Program-made: the position numbers and the translations under genes
The notes under the pieces: model-generated
Database searches by the model: none
Seen by the model: only the letters and a program-made list of their open reading frames with translations
What the model was told of the DNA's origin: nothing
In this document: one piece after another, positions 1-11,430 of the stretch
How positions within the stretch are numbered: position 1 is the stretch's first letter
Layout of the letters: each line of letters begins with the position of its first letter
Assembly (NCBI GenBank): GCA_014843695.1
Contig: CM026400.1
Span: forward strand, 37,308,234 to 37,372,233
Source: Archivesica marissinica
Taxonomy: Eukaryota; Mollusca; Bivalvia; Venerida; Vesicomyidae
DNA length: 64,000 nt
Reading direction: 5' to 3'

Positions 1-365
1 CCAATGCCCCAGTCATCTTGCCTGAAACATGTCACCAACAGACGATCCAATGCCAGAGTCATCTTGCCTGAAACATGTCTATAACAAACGTTCCAATGCC
101 CCAGTCATCTAGCCTGAAACATGTCTACAACAGACGTTCCAGTGCCCCAGTCATCTAGCCTGAAACATGTCTACAACAGACGTTCAAGTGCCCCAGTCAT
201 CTAGCCTGAAACATGTCTACAACAGACGTTCCAATGCCCCATACTAGCCTGAATCATGTCTACTACAGACGTTCCAATGCCCCAGTCATCTTGCCTGAAA
301 CATGTCACCAACAGACGATCCAATGCCAGAGTCATCTTGCCTGAAACATGTCTATAACAAACGTT

Positions 366-411
366 CCAATGCCCCAGTCATCTAGCCTGAAACATGTCTA
401 CAACAGACGTT
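366..411 (+). repeat. Reference consensus monomer (46 bp)
   Basis: This copy carries the most frequent base at each position as judged by eye and serves as the reference for the variants named elsewhere. It contains the palindrome ACATGT, the tetranucleotide CTAG, a single CpG in GACGTT, and a short dyad at 394-410. The commonest neutral-looking alternatives are AATG versus AGTG near the start, TAGCC versus TTGCC or TGGCC in the middle, and GAAAC versus GAATC before ATG. Confidence 0.9.
394..410 (+). other. Short dyad (potential hairpin) present in most monomers
   Basis: ATGTCT and AGACGT flank the 5-base loop ACAAC. Four inner pairs are perfect (GTCT with AGAC), followed by a T-G mismatch and an outer A-T pair. 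In a plus-strand transcript the mismatch would be a U-G wobble, giving a six-pair hairpin. In monomers with the AGACAT variant, for example 854-870, the dyad is perfect over six base pairs. The array therefore carries a dyad about every 46 bp over tens of kilobases. A structural role is inference only. Confidence 0.6.
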
Positions 412-3400
412 CCAATGCCCCAGTCATCTTGCCTGAAACATGTCTACAACAGACGTTCCAATGCCCCAGTCATCTAGCCTGAAACATGTCTACAACAGAC
501 GTTCCAATGCCCCAGTTATCTAGCCTGAAACATGTCTACAACAGACGTTCCAATGCCCCAGTCATCTTGCCTGAAACATGTCTACAACAGACGTTCCAAT
601 GCCCCAGTCATCTTGCCTGAAACATGTCTACAACAGACGTTCCAATGCCCCAGTCATCTAGCCTGAAACATGTCTACAACAGACGTTCCAGTGCCCCAGT
701 CATCTAGCCTGAAACATGTCTACAACAGACGTTCCAGTGCCCCAGTCATCTTGCCTGAAACATGTCTACAACAGTCGTTCCAATGCCCCAGTCATCTTGC
801 CTGAAACATGTCTTCAACAGACGTTCCAATGCCACAGCCATCAAGCCCGCAACATGTCTACAACAGACATTCCAGTGCCCCAGTCATCTAGCCTGAAACA
901 TGTCTACAACAGACGTTCCAATGCCCCAGTCATCTTGCCTGAAACATGTCTACAACAGACGTTCCAATGCCCCAGTCATCTAGCCTGAAACATGTCTACA
1001 ACAGACGTTCCAATGCCCCAGTCATCTTGCCTGAAACATGTCTACAACAGACGTTCCAATGCCCCAGTCATCTAGCCTGAAACGTGTCTACAACAGACGT
1101 TCCAGTGCCCCAGTCATCTAGCCTGAAACATGTCTACAACAGATGTTTCAATGCCCCAGTCATCTAGCCTGAATCATGCCTACAACATACGTTCCAATGC
1201 CCCAGTCATCTAGCCTGGATCATGTCTACAACAGACTTTCCAATGCGCCAGTTATCTTGCCTGAAACATGTCTAAAACAGTCGTTCCAATGCCCCAGTCA
1301 TCTAGTCTGAATCATGTCTACAACAGACGTTCCAATGCCTGCCCCAGTCATCTAGCCTGAATCATGTCTACAACAGACGTTCCAATGCCCCAGTCATCTA
1401 GCCTGAATCATTTCTACAACAGACGTTCCAATGCCCCAGTCATCTTGCCTGAAACATGTCACCAACAGACGATCAAATGCCAGAGTTATCTAGCCTGAAA
1501 CATGTCTACAACAGACGTTCCAATGCTCCATTCATCTTGCCTGAAACATGTCTACAACAGACGTTCCAATGCCCCAGTCATCTAGCCTGAAACATGTCTT
1601 CAACAGACGTTCCAATGCCACAGCCATCAAGCCCGCAACATGTCTACAACAGACATTCCAGTGCCCCAGTCATCTAGCCTGAAACATGTCTACAACAGAC
1701 GTTCAAGTGCCCCAGTCATCTAGCCTGAAACATGACTACAACAGACGTTCCAATGCCCGTGTTATCTAGCCTGAAATATGTCTACAACAGACGTTCCAAT
1801 GCCCCAGTCATCTAGCTTGAATCATGTCTACAACAGACGTTCCAATGCCCCAGTCATCTGGCCTGAAACAGGTCTACAACAGATGTTTCAATGCCCCAGT
1901 CATCTAGCCTGAATCATGCCTACACCATACGTTCCAATGCCCCAGTCATCTAGCCTGAATCATGTCTACAACAGACTTTCCAATGCCCAAGTTATCTTGC
2001 CTGAAACATGTCTAGAACAGTCGTTCCAATGCCCCAGTCATCTAGTCTGAATCATGTCTACAACAGACGTTCCAATGCCCCTTACAACTAGCATGAATTA
2101 TGTCTACAACAGACGTCCCAATGCCCCAGTCATCTGTCCTGAAACATGTCTACAACAGATGTTTCAATGCCCCAGTCATCTAGCCTGAATCATGCCTACA
2201 CCATACGTTCCAATGCCTCAGTCATCTAGCCAGAATCATGTATACAACAGACGTTCCAATGCCCTAGTCATCTGGCCTGAAACATGTCTACAACAGATGT
2301 TTCAATGCCCCAGTCATCTTGCCTGAAACATGTCTACAACAGACGTGCCAATGCCCCAGTCATCGTGCCTGAATCATGTCTATAACAGACGTTCCAATGA
2401 CCCAGTCATCTAGCCTGAAACATGTCTACAACAGTCGTTCCAGTGCCCCAGTCATCTATCCTGAAACATGTCTACAACAGACGTTCAAGTGCCCCAGTCA
2501 TCTAGCCTGAAACATGTCTACAACAGACGTTCCAATGCCCCAGTTATCTAGCCTGAAACATGTCTACAACAGACGTTCCAATGCCCCATTCATCTTGCCT
2601 GAAACATGTCTACAACAGACGTTCCAATGCCCCAGTCATCTAGCCTGAAACATGTCTTCAACAGACGTTCCAATGCCACAGCCATCAAGCCCGCAACATG
2701 TCTACAACAGACATTCCAGTGCCCCAGTCATCTAGCCTGAAACATGTCTACAACAGACGTTCAAGTGCCCCAGTCATCTAGCCTGAAACATGACTACAAC
2801 AGACGTTCCAATGCCCGAGTTATCTAGCCTGAAATATGTCTACAACAGACGTTCCAATGCCCCATTCATCTTGCCTGAAACATGTCTACAACAGACGTTC
2901 CAATGCCCCAGTCATCTAGCCTGAAACGTGTCTACAACAGACGTTCCAGTGCCCCAGTCATCTAGCCTGAAACATGTCTACAACAGATGTTTCAATGCCC
3001 CAGTCATCTAGCCTGAATCATGCCTACAACATACGTTCCAATGCCCCAGTCATCTAGCCTGGATCATGTCTACAACAGACTTTCCAATGCGCCAGTTATC
3101 TTGCCTGAAACATGTCTAAAACAGTCGTTCCAATGCCCCAGTCATCTAGTCTGAATCATGTCTACAACAGACGTTCCAATGGCCCAGACAACTAGCCTGA
3201 ATTATGTCTACAACAGATGTTCCAATGCCTGCCCCAGTCATCTAGCCTGAATCATGTCTACAACAGACGTTCCAATGCCCCAGTCATCTAGCCTGAATCA
3301 TTTCTACAACAGACGTTCCAATGCCCCAGTCATCTTGCCTGAAACAGGTCACCAACAGACGATCAAATGCCAGAGTTATCTAGCCTGAAACATGTCTACA

Positions 3401-3435
3401 ACAGACGTTCCAATGCCCATTCATCTTGCCTGAAA

Positions 3436-4400
3436 TGTGTTGGGGAACATGTCTACATCAGACATTCCAGTGCCCCATCATCTGCCTGAAACATGTCTAC
3501 AACAGACGTTCAAGTGCCCCAGTCATCTAGCCTGAAACATGCTACAACAGACGTTCCAATGCCGGTTATCTAGCCTGAAATATGCTACAACAGACGTCAA
3601 TGCCCATTCATCTTGCCTGAAACTGTCTAAACAGAGTTCTGCCCAGTCATCTAGCCTGAACGTGTCTACAACAGACGTTCCAGTGCCCCAGTATCTGCTG
3701 AACATGTCACAAGTTCATGCCCCAGTATCTAGCTGAATCATGCACAACATACGTTCCAATGCCCAGTATTAGCCTGGATCATGTCTAACAGACTTCCATG
3801 CGCAGTATCTTGCATATGTCTAACAGCGTTCCAGCCCCAGTCTCTAGTCGAATCATGTCTACAACAGACGTTCCAAAGCCCCAGACAACTAGCTGAATTA
3901 TGTCTACAACAGACGTTCCAATGCCTGCCCCAGTCATCTAGCCTGAATCATGTCTACAACAGACGTTCCAATGCCCCTGTCATCTAGCCTGAATCATTTC
4001 TACAACAGACGTTCCAATTCCAGAGTCATCTTGCCTGAAACATGTCTATAACAAACTTTCCAATGCCCCAGTCATCTAGCCTGAAACATGTCTACAACAG
4101 ACGTTCCAGTGTCACAGTCATCTAGCCTGAAACATGTCTACAACAGACGTTCAAGTGCCCAGACTCTAGCCTGAAATGTCTACAACAGACGTTCCAATGC
4201 CCCAGTCATCTGCCTGAAACATGTCTACAACAGGTTCCGTGCCCCAGTCATCTAGCCTGTAACATGTCTACAACAGACGTTCCAGTGCCTCAGTCATCTA
4301 GCCTGAAACATGTCTACAACAGCGTTCCATTGCCCAGTTATCTAGCCTGAAACATGTCTAACAGACGTTCAAGTGCCCCAGACATCTAGCCTGAAACATG
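3436..4400 (+). repeat. Indel-rich degraded or poorly called array patch
   Basis: Dozens of single-base and few-base deletions occur here, for example ATGCTACAAC for ATGTCTACAAC at 3540, plus an aberrant GTGTTGGGG near 3437. Neighbouring clean monomers show almost none. Variant order still follows the HOR and matches the cleaner partner at about 17790-18760, so the underlying sequence is ordinary array. Deletion-dominated scatter limited to patches is what under-polished long-read consensus looks like; genuine decay is the alternative. Confidence 0.75.
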
Positions 4401-4807
4401 TCTACAACAGACGTTCCAGTGCCCCAGTCATCTAGCCTGAAACATGTCTACAACAGACGTTCCAATGCCCCAGTCATCTTGTCTGAACATATCTACAACA
4501 CTCGTTCCAGTGCCCCAGTCATCTTGCCTGAATCATGTCTTCAACAGACGTTCCAATGCCACAGCCATCAAGCCTGAAACATGTCTACAACAGACATTCC
4601 AGTGCCCCAGTCATCTAGCCTGAAACATGTCTACAACAGACGTTCAAGTGCCCCAGTCATCTAGCCTGAAACATGTCTACAACAGACGTTCCAATGCCCG
4701 AGTTATCTAGCCTGAAATATGTCTACAACAGACGTTCCAATGCCCTATTCATCTTGCCGGAAACATGTCTACAACAGACGTTCCAATGCCCCAGTCATCT
4801 AGCCTGA

Positions 4808-5060
4808 AACACTCAACAGACGTTCCAGTGCCCAGTCATATAGCCTGAAACATATCTACAACAGATGTTCAATGCCCCAGTCATCTAGCCTGAATCATGC
4901 CTACAACATACGTTCCAATCCCCCAGTCATCTAGCCTGAATCATGTCTACAACAATTCCAATGCCCAGTCATCTAGTCTGAATCATGTCTACAACAGACG
5001 TTCCAATGCCCCAGACACTAGCCTGAATTATGTCTACAACAGATGTTCCAATGCCTGCCC
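4808..5060 (+). repeat. Second indel-rich patch in copy 1
   Basis: Short deletions cluster again: ACACTCAACAG at about 4810, CAACAATTCC at about 4953 and CAGACACTAG at about 5022. At 4945-4980 about one monomer around the ACTTTCC / AAAACAGTC variants is missing. The partner has a different disturbance at the matching position, about 19333-19355, so the same HOR position is affected in both copies. Confidence 0.65.
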
Positions 5061-5160
5061 AGTCATCTAGCCTGAATCATGTCTACAACAGACGTTCCAA
5101 TGCCCCAGTCATCTAGCCTGAATCATTTCTACAACAGACGTTCCAATGCCCCAGTCATCT

Positions 5161-6200
5161 GGCCTGAAACATGTCACCAACAGACGATCCAATTCCAGAG
5201 TCATCTTGCCTGAAACATGTCTATAACAAACGTTCCAATGCCCCAGTCATCTAGAGAAACATGTCTACAACAGACGTTCCAGTGCCCCAGTCATCTAGCC
5301 TGAAACATGTCTACAACAGACGTTCCAGTGCCCCAGTCATCTAGCCTGAAACATGTCTACAACAGACGTTCCAATGCCCCATTTATCTAGCCTGAATCAT
5401 GTCTACTACAGACGTTCCAATGCCCCAGTCATCTTGCCTGAAACATGTCACCAACAGACGATCCAATGCCAGAGTCATCTTGCCTGAAACATGTCTATAA
5501 CAAACGTTCCAATGCCCCAGTCATCTAGCCTGAAACATGTCTACAACAGACGTTCCAATGCCCCAGTCATCTAGCCTGAAACATGTCTACAACAGACGTT
5601 CAATGCCCCAGTCATCTAGCCTGAAACATGTCTACAACAGACGTTCCAATGCCCCAGTCATCTAGCCTGAAACATGTCTACAACAGACGTTCCAATGTCC
5701 CAGTCATCTCGCATGAAACATGTCAACAACAGACGTTCCAGTGCCTCAGTTATCTAGCCTGAAACATGTCTACAACAGACGTTCAAGTGCCCCAGTCATC
5801 ATATCTGAAACATGTCTACAACACTCATTCCAGTGCCCCAGTCATCTTGCCTGAAACATGTCTTCAACAGACGTTCCAATGCCACAGCCATCCAGCCCGC
5901 AACATGTCTACAACAGACATTTCAGATCCCCAGTCATCTAGCCTGAAACATATCTACAACAGACGTTCCAATGCCCGAGTTATCTAGCCTGAAATATGTC
6001 TACAACAGTCGTTCCAATGCCCCATTCATCTTGCCTGAAACATGTCTACAACAGACGTTCCAATGCTCCATTCATCTTGCCTGAAACATGTCTACAACAG
6101 ACGTTCCAATGCCACAGCCATCAAGCCCGCAACATGTCTACATCAGACATTCCAGTGCCCCAGTCATCTTGCCTGAAACATGACTACAACAGACGTTCCA
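5161..6200 (+). repeat. Array segment with repeated CACCAACAG/TATAACAAAC pairs
   Basis: The CACCAACAG plus TATAACAAAC pair occurs at about 5175 and again at about 5448, close to the six-monomer spacing seen at the window start and at 23237-23513. It is followed by a near-consensus run and then by the ACACTCA / TCTTCAAC / AAGCCCGC trio at about 5766-5987. No coding or regulatory signal is seen. Confidence 0.8.
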
Positions 6201-8830
6201 ATGCTCCATTTATCTAGCCTGAATCATGTCTACTACAGATGTTCCAATGCCCCAGGCATCTAGGCTGAAACATGTCTAAAACAGACGTTCCAGTGCCCCA
6301 GTCATCTTGCCTGAAACATGTCACCAACAGACGTTCCAATGCCAGCGTCATCTTGCCTGAAACATGTATATAACATACGTTCCAATGCCCCAGTCATCTA
6401 GCCTGAAACATGTCTACAACAGACGTTCCAGTGCCCCAGTCATCTAGCCTGAAACATGACTACAACAGACGTTCAAGTGCCCCAGTCATCTAGCCTGAAA
6501 CATGTCTACAACAGACGTTCCAATGCCCCAGTTATCAAGCCTGAAACATGTCTACAGCATACATTCCAATGCCCCATTCATCTTGCCTGAAACATGTCTA
6601 CAACAGACGTTTCAATGCCCCATTCATCTAGCCTGAAACATGTCTACAACAGACGTTCCAGTGCCTCATTCATCTAGCCTGAAAAATATCTACAACAGAC
6701 GTTCAAGTGCCCCAGTCATCATGCCTGAAACAGGTCTACAACACTCGTTCCAGTGCTCCAGTCATCTTGCCTGAATCATGTCTTCAACAGACGTTCCAAT
6801 GCCCCAGCCATCAATCCCGCAACATGTCTACAACAGACGTTCCAATGTCCCATTCATCTTGCCTGAAATACGTCTACAACAGACGTTCCAATGCCCCAGT
6901 TATCTAGCCTGAAACATGTCTACAACAGACGTTCCAATGCCCCATTCATCTTGCCTGAAACATGTCTACAACAGACGTTCCAATGCCCCAGTCATCTAGC
7001 CTGAAACATGTCTACAATAGACGTTCCAGTGCCCCAGTCATCTAGCCTGAAACATGTCTACAACAGACATTCCAGTGCCTCAGTCATCTAGCCTGAAACA
7101 TGTCTACAACACTCGTTCCAGTGCCCCAGTCATCTTGCCTGAATCATGTCTTCAACAGACGTTCCAATGCCCCAGCCATCAAGCCCGCAACATGTCTACA
7201 ACAGACATTCCAGTGCCCCAGACATCTAGCCTGACACATGTCTACAACAGACGTTCAAGTGCCCCAGTCATCTAGCCTGAAACATGACTACAACAGACGT
7301 TCCAATGCCCGAGTTATCTAGCCTGAAATATGTCTACAACAGACGTTCCAATGCCCCATTCATCTTGCCTGAAACATGTCTACAACAGACGTTCCAATGC
7401 CCCAGTCATCTAGCCTGAAACGTGTCTAGAACAGACGTTCCAGTGCCCCAGTCATCTATCCTGAAACAGGTCTACAACAGATGTTTCAATGCCCCAGTCA
7501 TCTAGCCTGAATCATGCCTACAACAAACGTTCCAATGCTCCAGTCATCTAGCCTGAATCATGTCTACAACAGACTTTCCAATGCCCCAGTTATCTTGCCT
7601 GAAACATGTCTAAAACAGTCGTTCCAATGCCCCAGTCGTCTAGTCTGAATCATGTCTACAACAGACGTTCCAATGCCCCAGACAACTAGCCTGAATTATG
7701 TCTACAACAGACGTTCCAATGCCTGCCCCAGTCATCTAGCCTGAATCATGTCTACAACAGACGTTCCAATGCCCCAGTCATCTAGCCTGAATTATTTCTA
7801 CAACAGACGTTCCAATGCCCCAGTCATCTTGCCTGAAAAATGTCACCAACAGCCGATCCAATGCCAGAGTCATCTTGCCTGAAACATGTATATAACAAAC
7901 GTTCCAATGTCCCAGTCATCTAACCTGAAATATGTCTAAAAGAGACGTTCCAGTGTTCCAGTCATCTAGCCTGAAACATGTCTACAACAGACGTTCAAGT
8001 GCCCCAGTCATCTAGCCTGAAACATGTCTACATCAGACGTTCCAATGCCCCAGTTATCTAGCTTGAAACATGTCTACAACAGACGTTCCAATGCCCCATT
8101 CATCTTGCCTGAAACATGTCTACAACAGACGTTCCAATGCCCCAGTCATCTAGCCTGAAACATGTCTACAACAGACGTTCCAGTGCCCCAGTCATCTAGC
8201 CCGAAACATGTCTACAACAGACGTTCCAATGCCCCATTCATCTTGCCTGAAACATGTCTACAACAGACGTTCCAATGCCCCAGTCATCTAGCCTGAAACG
8301 TGTCTACAACAGACGTTCCAGTGCCCTAGTCATCTTGCCTGAAACATGTATACAACACTCGTTCCAGTGCCCCAGTCATCTAGCCTGAACATGTCTACAA
8401 CAGACGTTCCAATGACTGCCCAAGTCATCTAGCCTGAATCATGTCTACAACAGACGTTCCAATGCCCCAGTCATCTAGCTTGAATCATGTCTACAACAGA
8501 CGTTCCAATGCCCCAGTCATCTGGCCTGAAACAGGTCTACAACAGATGTTTCAATGCCCCAGTCATCTATCCTGAATCATGCCTACACCATACGTTCCAA
8601 TGCCCCAGTCATCTAACCTGAATCATGTCTACAACATACTTTCCAATGCCCAAGTTATCTTGCCTGAAACATGGCTAAAACAGTCGTTCCAATGCCCCAG
8701 TCATCTAGTCTGAATCATGTCTACAACAGACGTTCCAATGCCCCAGACAACTAGCATGAATTATGTCTACAACAGACGTCCCAATGCCCCAGTCATCTGG
8801 CCTGAAACATGTCTACAACAGATGTTTCAA
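6200..8830 (+). repeat. 2.6-kb super-repeat, copy 1
   Basis: First of three head-to-tail copies. The phase marker is a CACCAACAG monomer followed by ACGTTCC and GCCAGCGTC, at 6322 here, 8951 in copy 2 and 11534 in copy 3. The 2629-bp spacing equals 57 monomers plus 7 bp, which two 4-bp length variants and a 1-bp loss account for. Internal landmarks are the trio block at about 6710-6900, the GACACATG variant at about 7230, and the AGCCGATCC and GTTCCAGTC variants at about 7850-7960. Confidence 0.85.
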
Positions 8831-11430
8831 TGCCCCAGTCATCTAGCCTGAATCATGCCTACACCATACGTTCCAATGCCTCAGTCATCTAGCCTGAATC
8901 ATGTCTACAACAGACGTTCCAATGCCCTAGTCATCTGGCCTGAAACATGTCACCAACAGACGTTCCAATGCCAGCGTCATCTTGCCTGAAACATGTCTAT
9001 AATAAACGTTCCAATGCCCCAGTCATCTAACCTGAAACTTGTCTACAAAAGACGTTCCAGTGCCCCAGTCATCTAGCCTGAAACATGTCTACAACAGAAG
9101 TTCAAGTGCCCCAGTCATCAAGCCTGAAACATGTCTACAACAGACGTTCCAATGCCCCAGTTATCAAGCCTGAAACATGTCTACAACATACGTTCCAATG
9201 CCCCATTCATCTTGCCTGAAACATGTCTACAACAGACGTTCCAATGCCCCAGTCATCTAGCCTGAAACATGTCTACAACAGACGTTCCAGTGCCTCATTC
9301 ATCTAGCCTGAAACATGTCTACAACAGACGTTCAAGTGCCCCAGTCATCATGCCTGAAACAGGTCTACAACACTCGTTCCAGTGCCCCAGACATCTTGCC
9401 TGAATCATGTCTTCAACAGACGTTCCAATGCCCCAGCCATCAAGCCCGCAACATGTCTACAACAGACGTTCCAATGCCCCATTCATCTTGCCTGAAATAT
9501 GTCTACAACAGACGATCCAATGCCCCAGTTATCTAGCCTGAAACATGTCTACAACAGACGTTCCAATGCCCCATTCATCTTGCCTGAAACATGTCTACAA
9601 CAGACGTTCCAATGCCCCAGTCATCTAGCCTGAAACATGTCTACAATAGACGTTCCAGTGCACCAGTCATCTAGCCTGAAACATGTCTACAACAGACATT
9701 CCAGTGCCTCAGTCATCTAGCCTGAAACATGTCTACAACAGACATTCCAGTGCCTCAGCCATCAAGCCCGCAACATATCTACAACAGACATTCCAGTGCC
9801 CCAGTCATCTAGCCTGACACATGTCTACAACAGACGTTCAAGTGCCCCAGTCATCTAGCCTGAAACATGACTACACCAGATGTTCCAATGCCCGAGTTAT
9901 CTAGCCTGAAATATGTCTACAACAGACGTTCCAATGCCCATTCATCTTGCCTGAAACATGTCTACAACAGACGTTCCAATGCCCCTGTCATCTAGCCTGA
10001 AACGTGTCTACAACAGACGTTCCAGTGCCCCAGTCATCTAGCCTGAAACATGTCTACAACAGATGTTTCAATGCCCCAGTCATCTAGCCTGAATCATGCC
10101 TACAACAAACGTTCCAATGCCCCAGTCATCTAGCCTGAATCATGTCTACAACAGACGTTTCAATGCCCCAGTCATCTAATCTGAATCATGTCTACAACAG
10201 ACGTTCCAATGCCCCATACAACTAGCCTGAATTATGTCTACAACAGACGTTCCAATGCCTGCCCCAGTCATCTAGCCTGAATCATGTCTACAACAGACGT
10301 TCCAATGCCCCAGTCATCTAGCCTGAATTATTTCGACAACAGACGTTCCAATGCCCTAGTCATCTCGCCTGAAACATGTCACCAACAGACGATCTAATGC
10401 CAGAGTCATCTTGCCTGAAACATGTCTATAACAGACGTTCCAATGCCCCATTCATCTTGCCTGAAACATGTCTACAACAGACGTTCCAATGCCCCAGTCA
10501 TCTTGCCTGAAACATGTCACCAACAGCCGATCCAATGCCAAAGTCATCTTGCCTGAAACATGTCTATAACAAACGTTCCAATGCCCCAGTCATCTAGCCT
10601 GAAATATGTCTACAACAGACGTTCCAGTGTTCCAGTCATCTATCCTGAAACATGTCTACAACAGACGTTCAAGTGCCCCAGTCATCTAGCCTGAAACATG
10701 TCTACATCAGACATTCCAATGCCCCAGTTATCTAGCCTGAAACATTTCTACAACAGACGTTCCAATGCCCCATTCATCTTGCCTGAAACATGTCTACAAC
10801 AGACGTTCCAATGCCCCAGTCATCTAGCCTGAAACATGTCTACAACAGACGTTCCAGTGCCCCAGTCATCTAGCCCGAAACATGTCTACAACAGACGTTC
10901 CAATGCCCCATTCATCTTGCCTGAAACATGTCTACAACAGACGTTCCAATGCCCCAGTCATCTAGCCTGAAACGTGTCTACAACAGACGTTCCAGTGCCC
11001 TAGTCATCTTGCCTGAAACATGTCTACAACACTCGTTCCAGTGCCACAGTCATCTAGCCTGAAACATGTCTACAACAGACGTTCCAATGACTGCCCAAGT
11101 CATCTAGCCTGAATCATGTCTACAACAGACGTTCCAATGCCCCAGTCATCTAGCTTGAATCATGTCTACAACAGACGTTCCAATGCCCCAGTCATCTGGC
11201 CTGAAACAGGTCTACAACAGATGTTTCAATGCCCCAGTCATCTAGCCTGAATCATGCCTACACCATACGTTCCAATGCCCCAGTCATCTAACCTGAATCA
11301 TGTCTACAACAGACTTTCCAATGCCCAAGTTATCTTGCCTGAAACATGTCTAAAACAGTCGATCCAATGCCCCAGTCATCTAGTCTGAATCATGTCTACA
11401 ACAGACGTTCCAATGCCCCAGACAACTAGC
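8830..11430 (+). repeat. 2.6-kb super-repeat, copy 2
   Basis: Marker at 8951, 2629 bp after copy 1. The AGCCGATCC variant recurs at 10526, and its CACCAAC start (10518) is 2674 bp after that of copy 1 (7844); this is 58 monomers plus 6 bp, accounted for by two 4-bp insertions and two 1-bp deletions. The trio block recurs at 9315-9536. A CACCAAC pair 138 bp apart (10380 and 10518) marks a local three-monomer duplication absent from copy 1. Confidence 0.85.

Larger units (their letters stand above)
1..1019 (+). repeat. Array segment: near-consensus monomers and a 273-bp tandem pair
   Basis: The CACCAACAG monomer followed by the TATAACAAAC monomer occurs at 33 and again at 306. The spacing of 273 bp equals six monomers minus 3 bp, the deletion being at about 240 where ATACTAG replaces the usual ATTTATCTAG. 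From about 380 to 1019 most monomers are close to consensus, with one TCTTCAAC / AAGCCCGC / AGACATT module at about 805-880. No gene is visible. Confidence 0.85.
1020..5160 (+). repeat. Segmental duplication copy 1 (partner 15250-19580)
   Basis: Variant order matches 15250-19580 almost monomer for monomer. Anchors are AAACGTG at 1081 and 15311 (offset 14230), the CACCAACAG monomer followed by GATCAAATG at 1460 and 15736 (offset 14276), AGACGTGCCA at 2341 and 16617 (14276), and the next CACCAACAG at 3350 and 17718 (14368). The offset changes by whole monomers: one 46-bp monomer with GACAACTAG is missing here near 1340, and the partner has a net two extra monomers near 16900-17060. Rare shared variants include CCTGGATC, the CCAGAATC monomer with GTATAC, and GCCCTATTC. 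Beyond about 3430 this copy is full of short deletions while the partner is mostly clean. Confidence 0.85.

Noticed and set aside
716..988. 90-codon open frame
   Set aside because: It is made wholly of satellite monomers read through successive phases, has no conserved domain or start context, and owes its length to TTG and AAGCCCGC variants that remove repeat stops.
3523..3705. Minus-strand 60-codon open frame
   Set aside because: It exists only because single-base deletions in the indel-rich patch shift frame; the clean paralogue near 17.9 kb does not support it.
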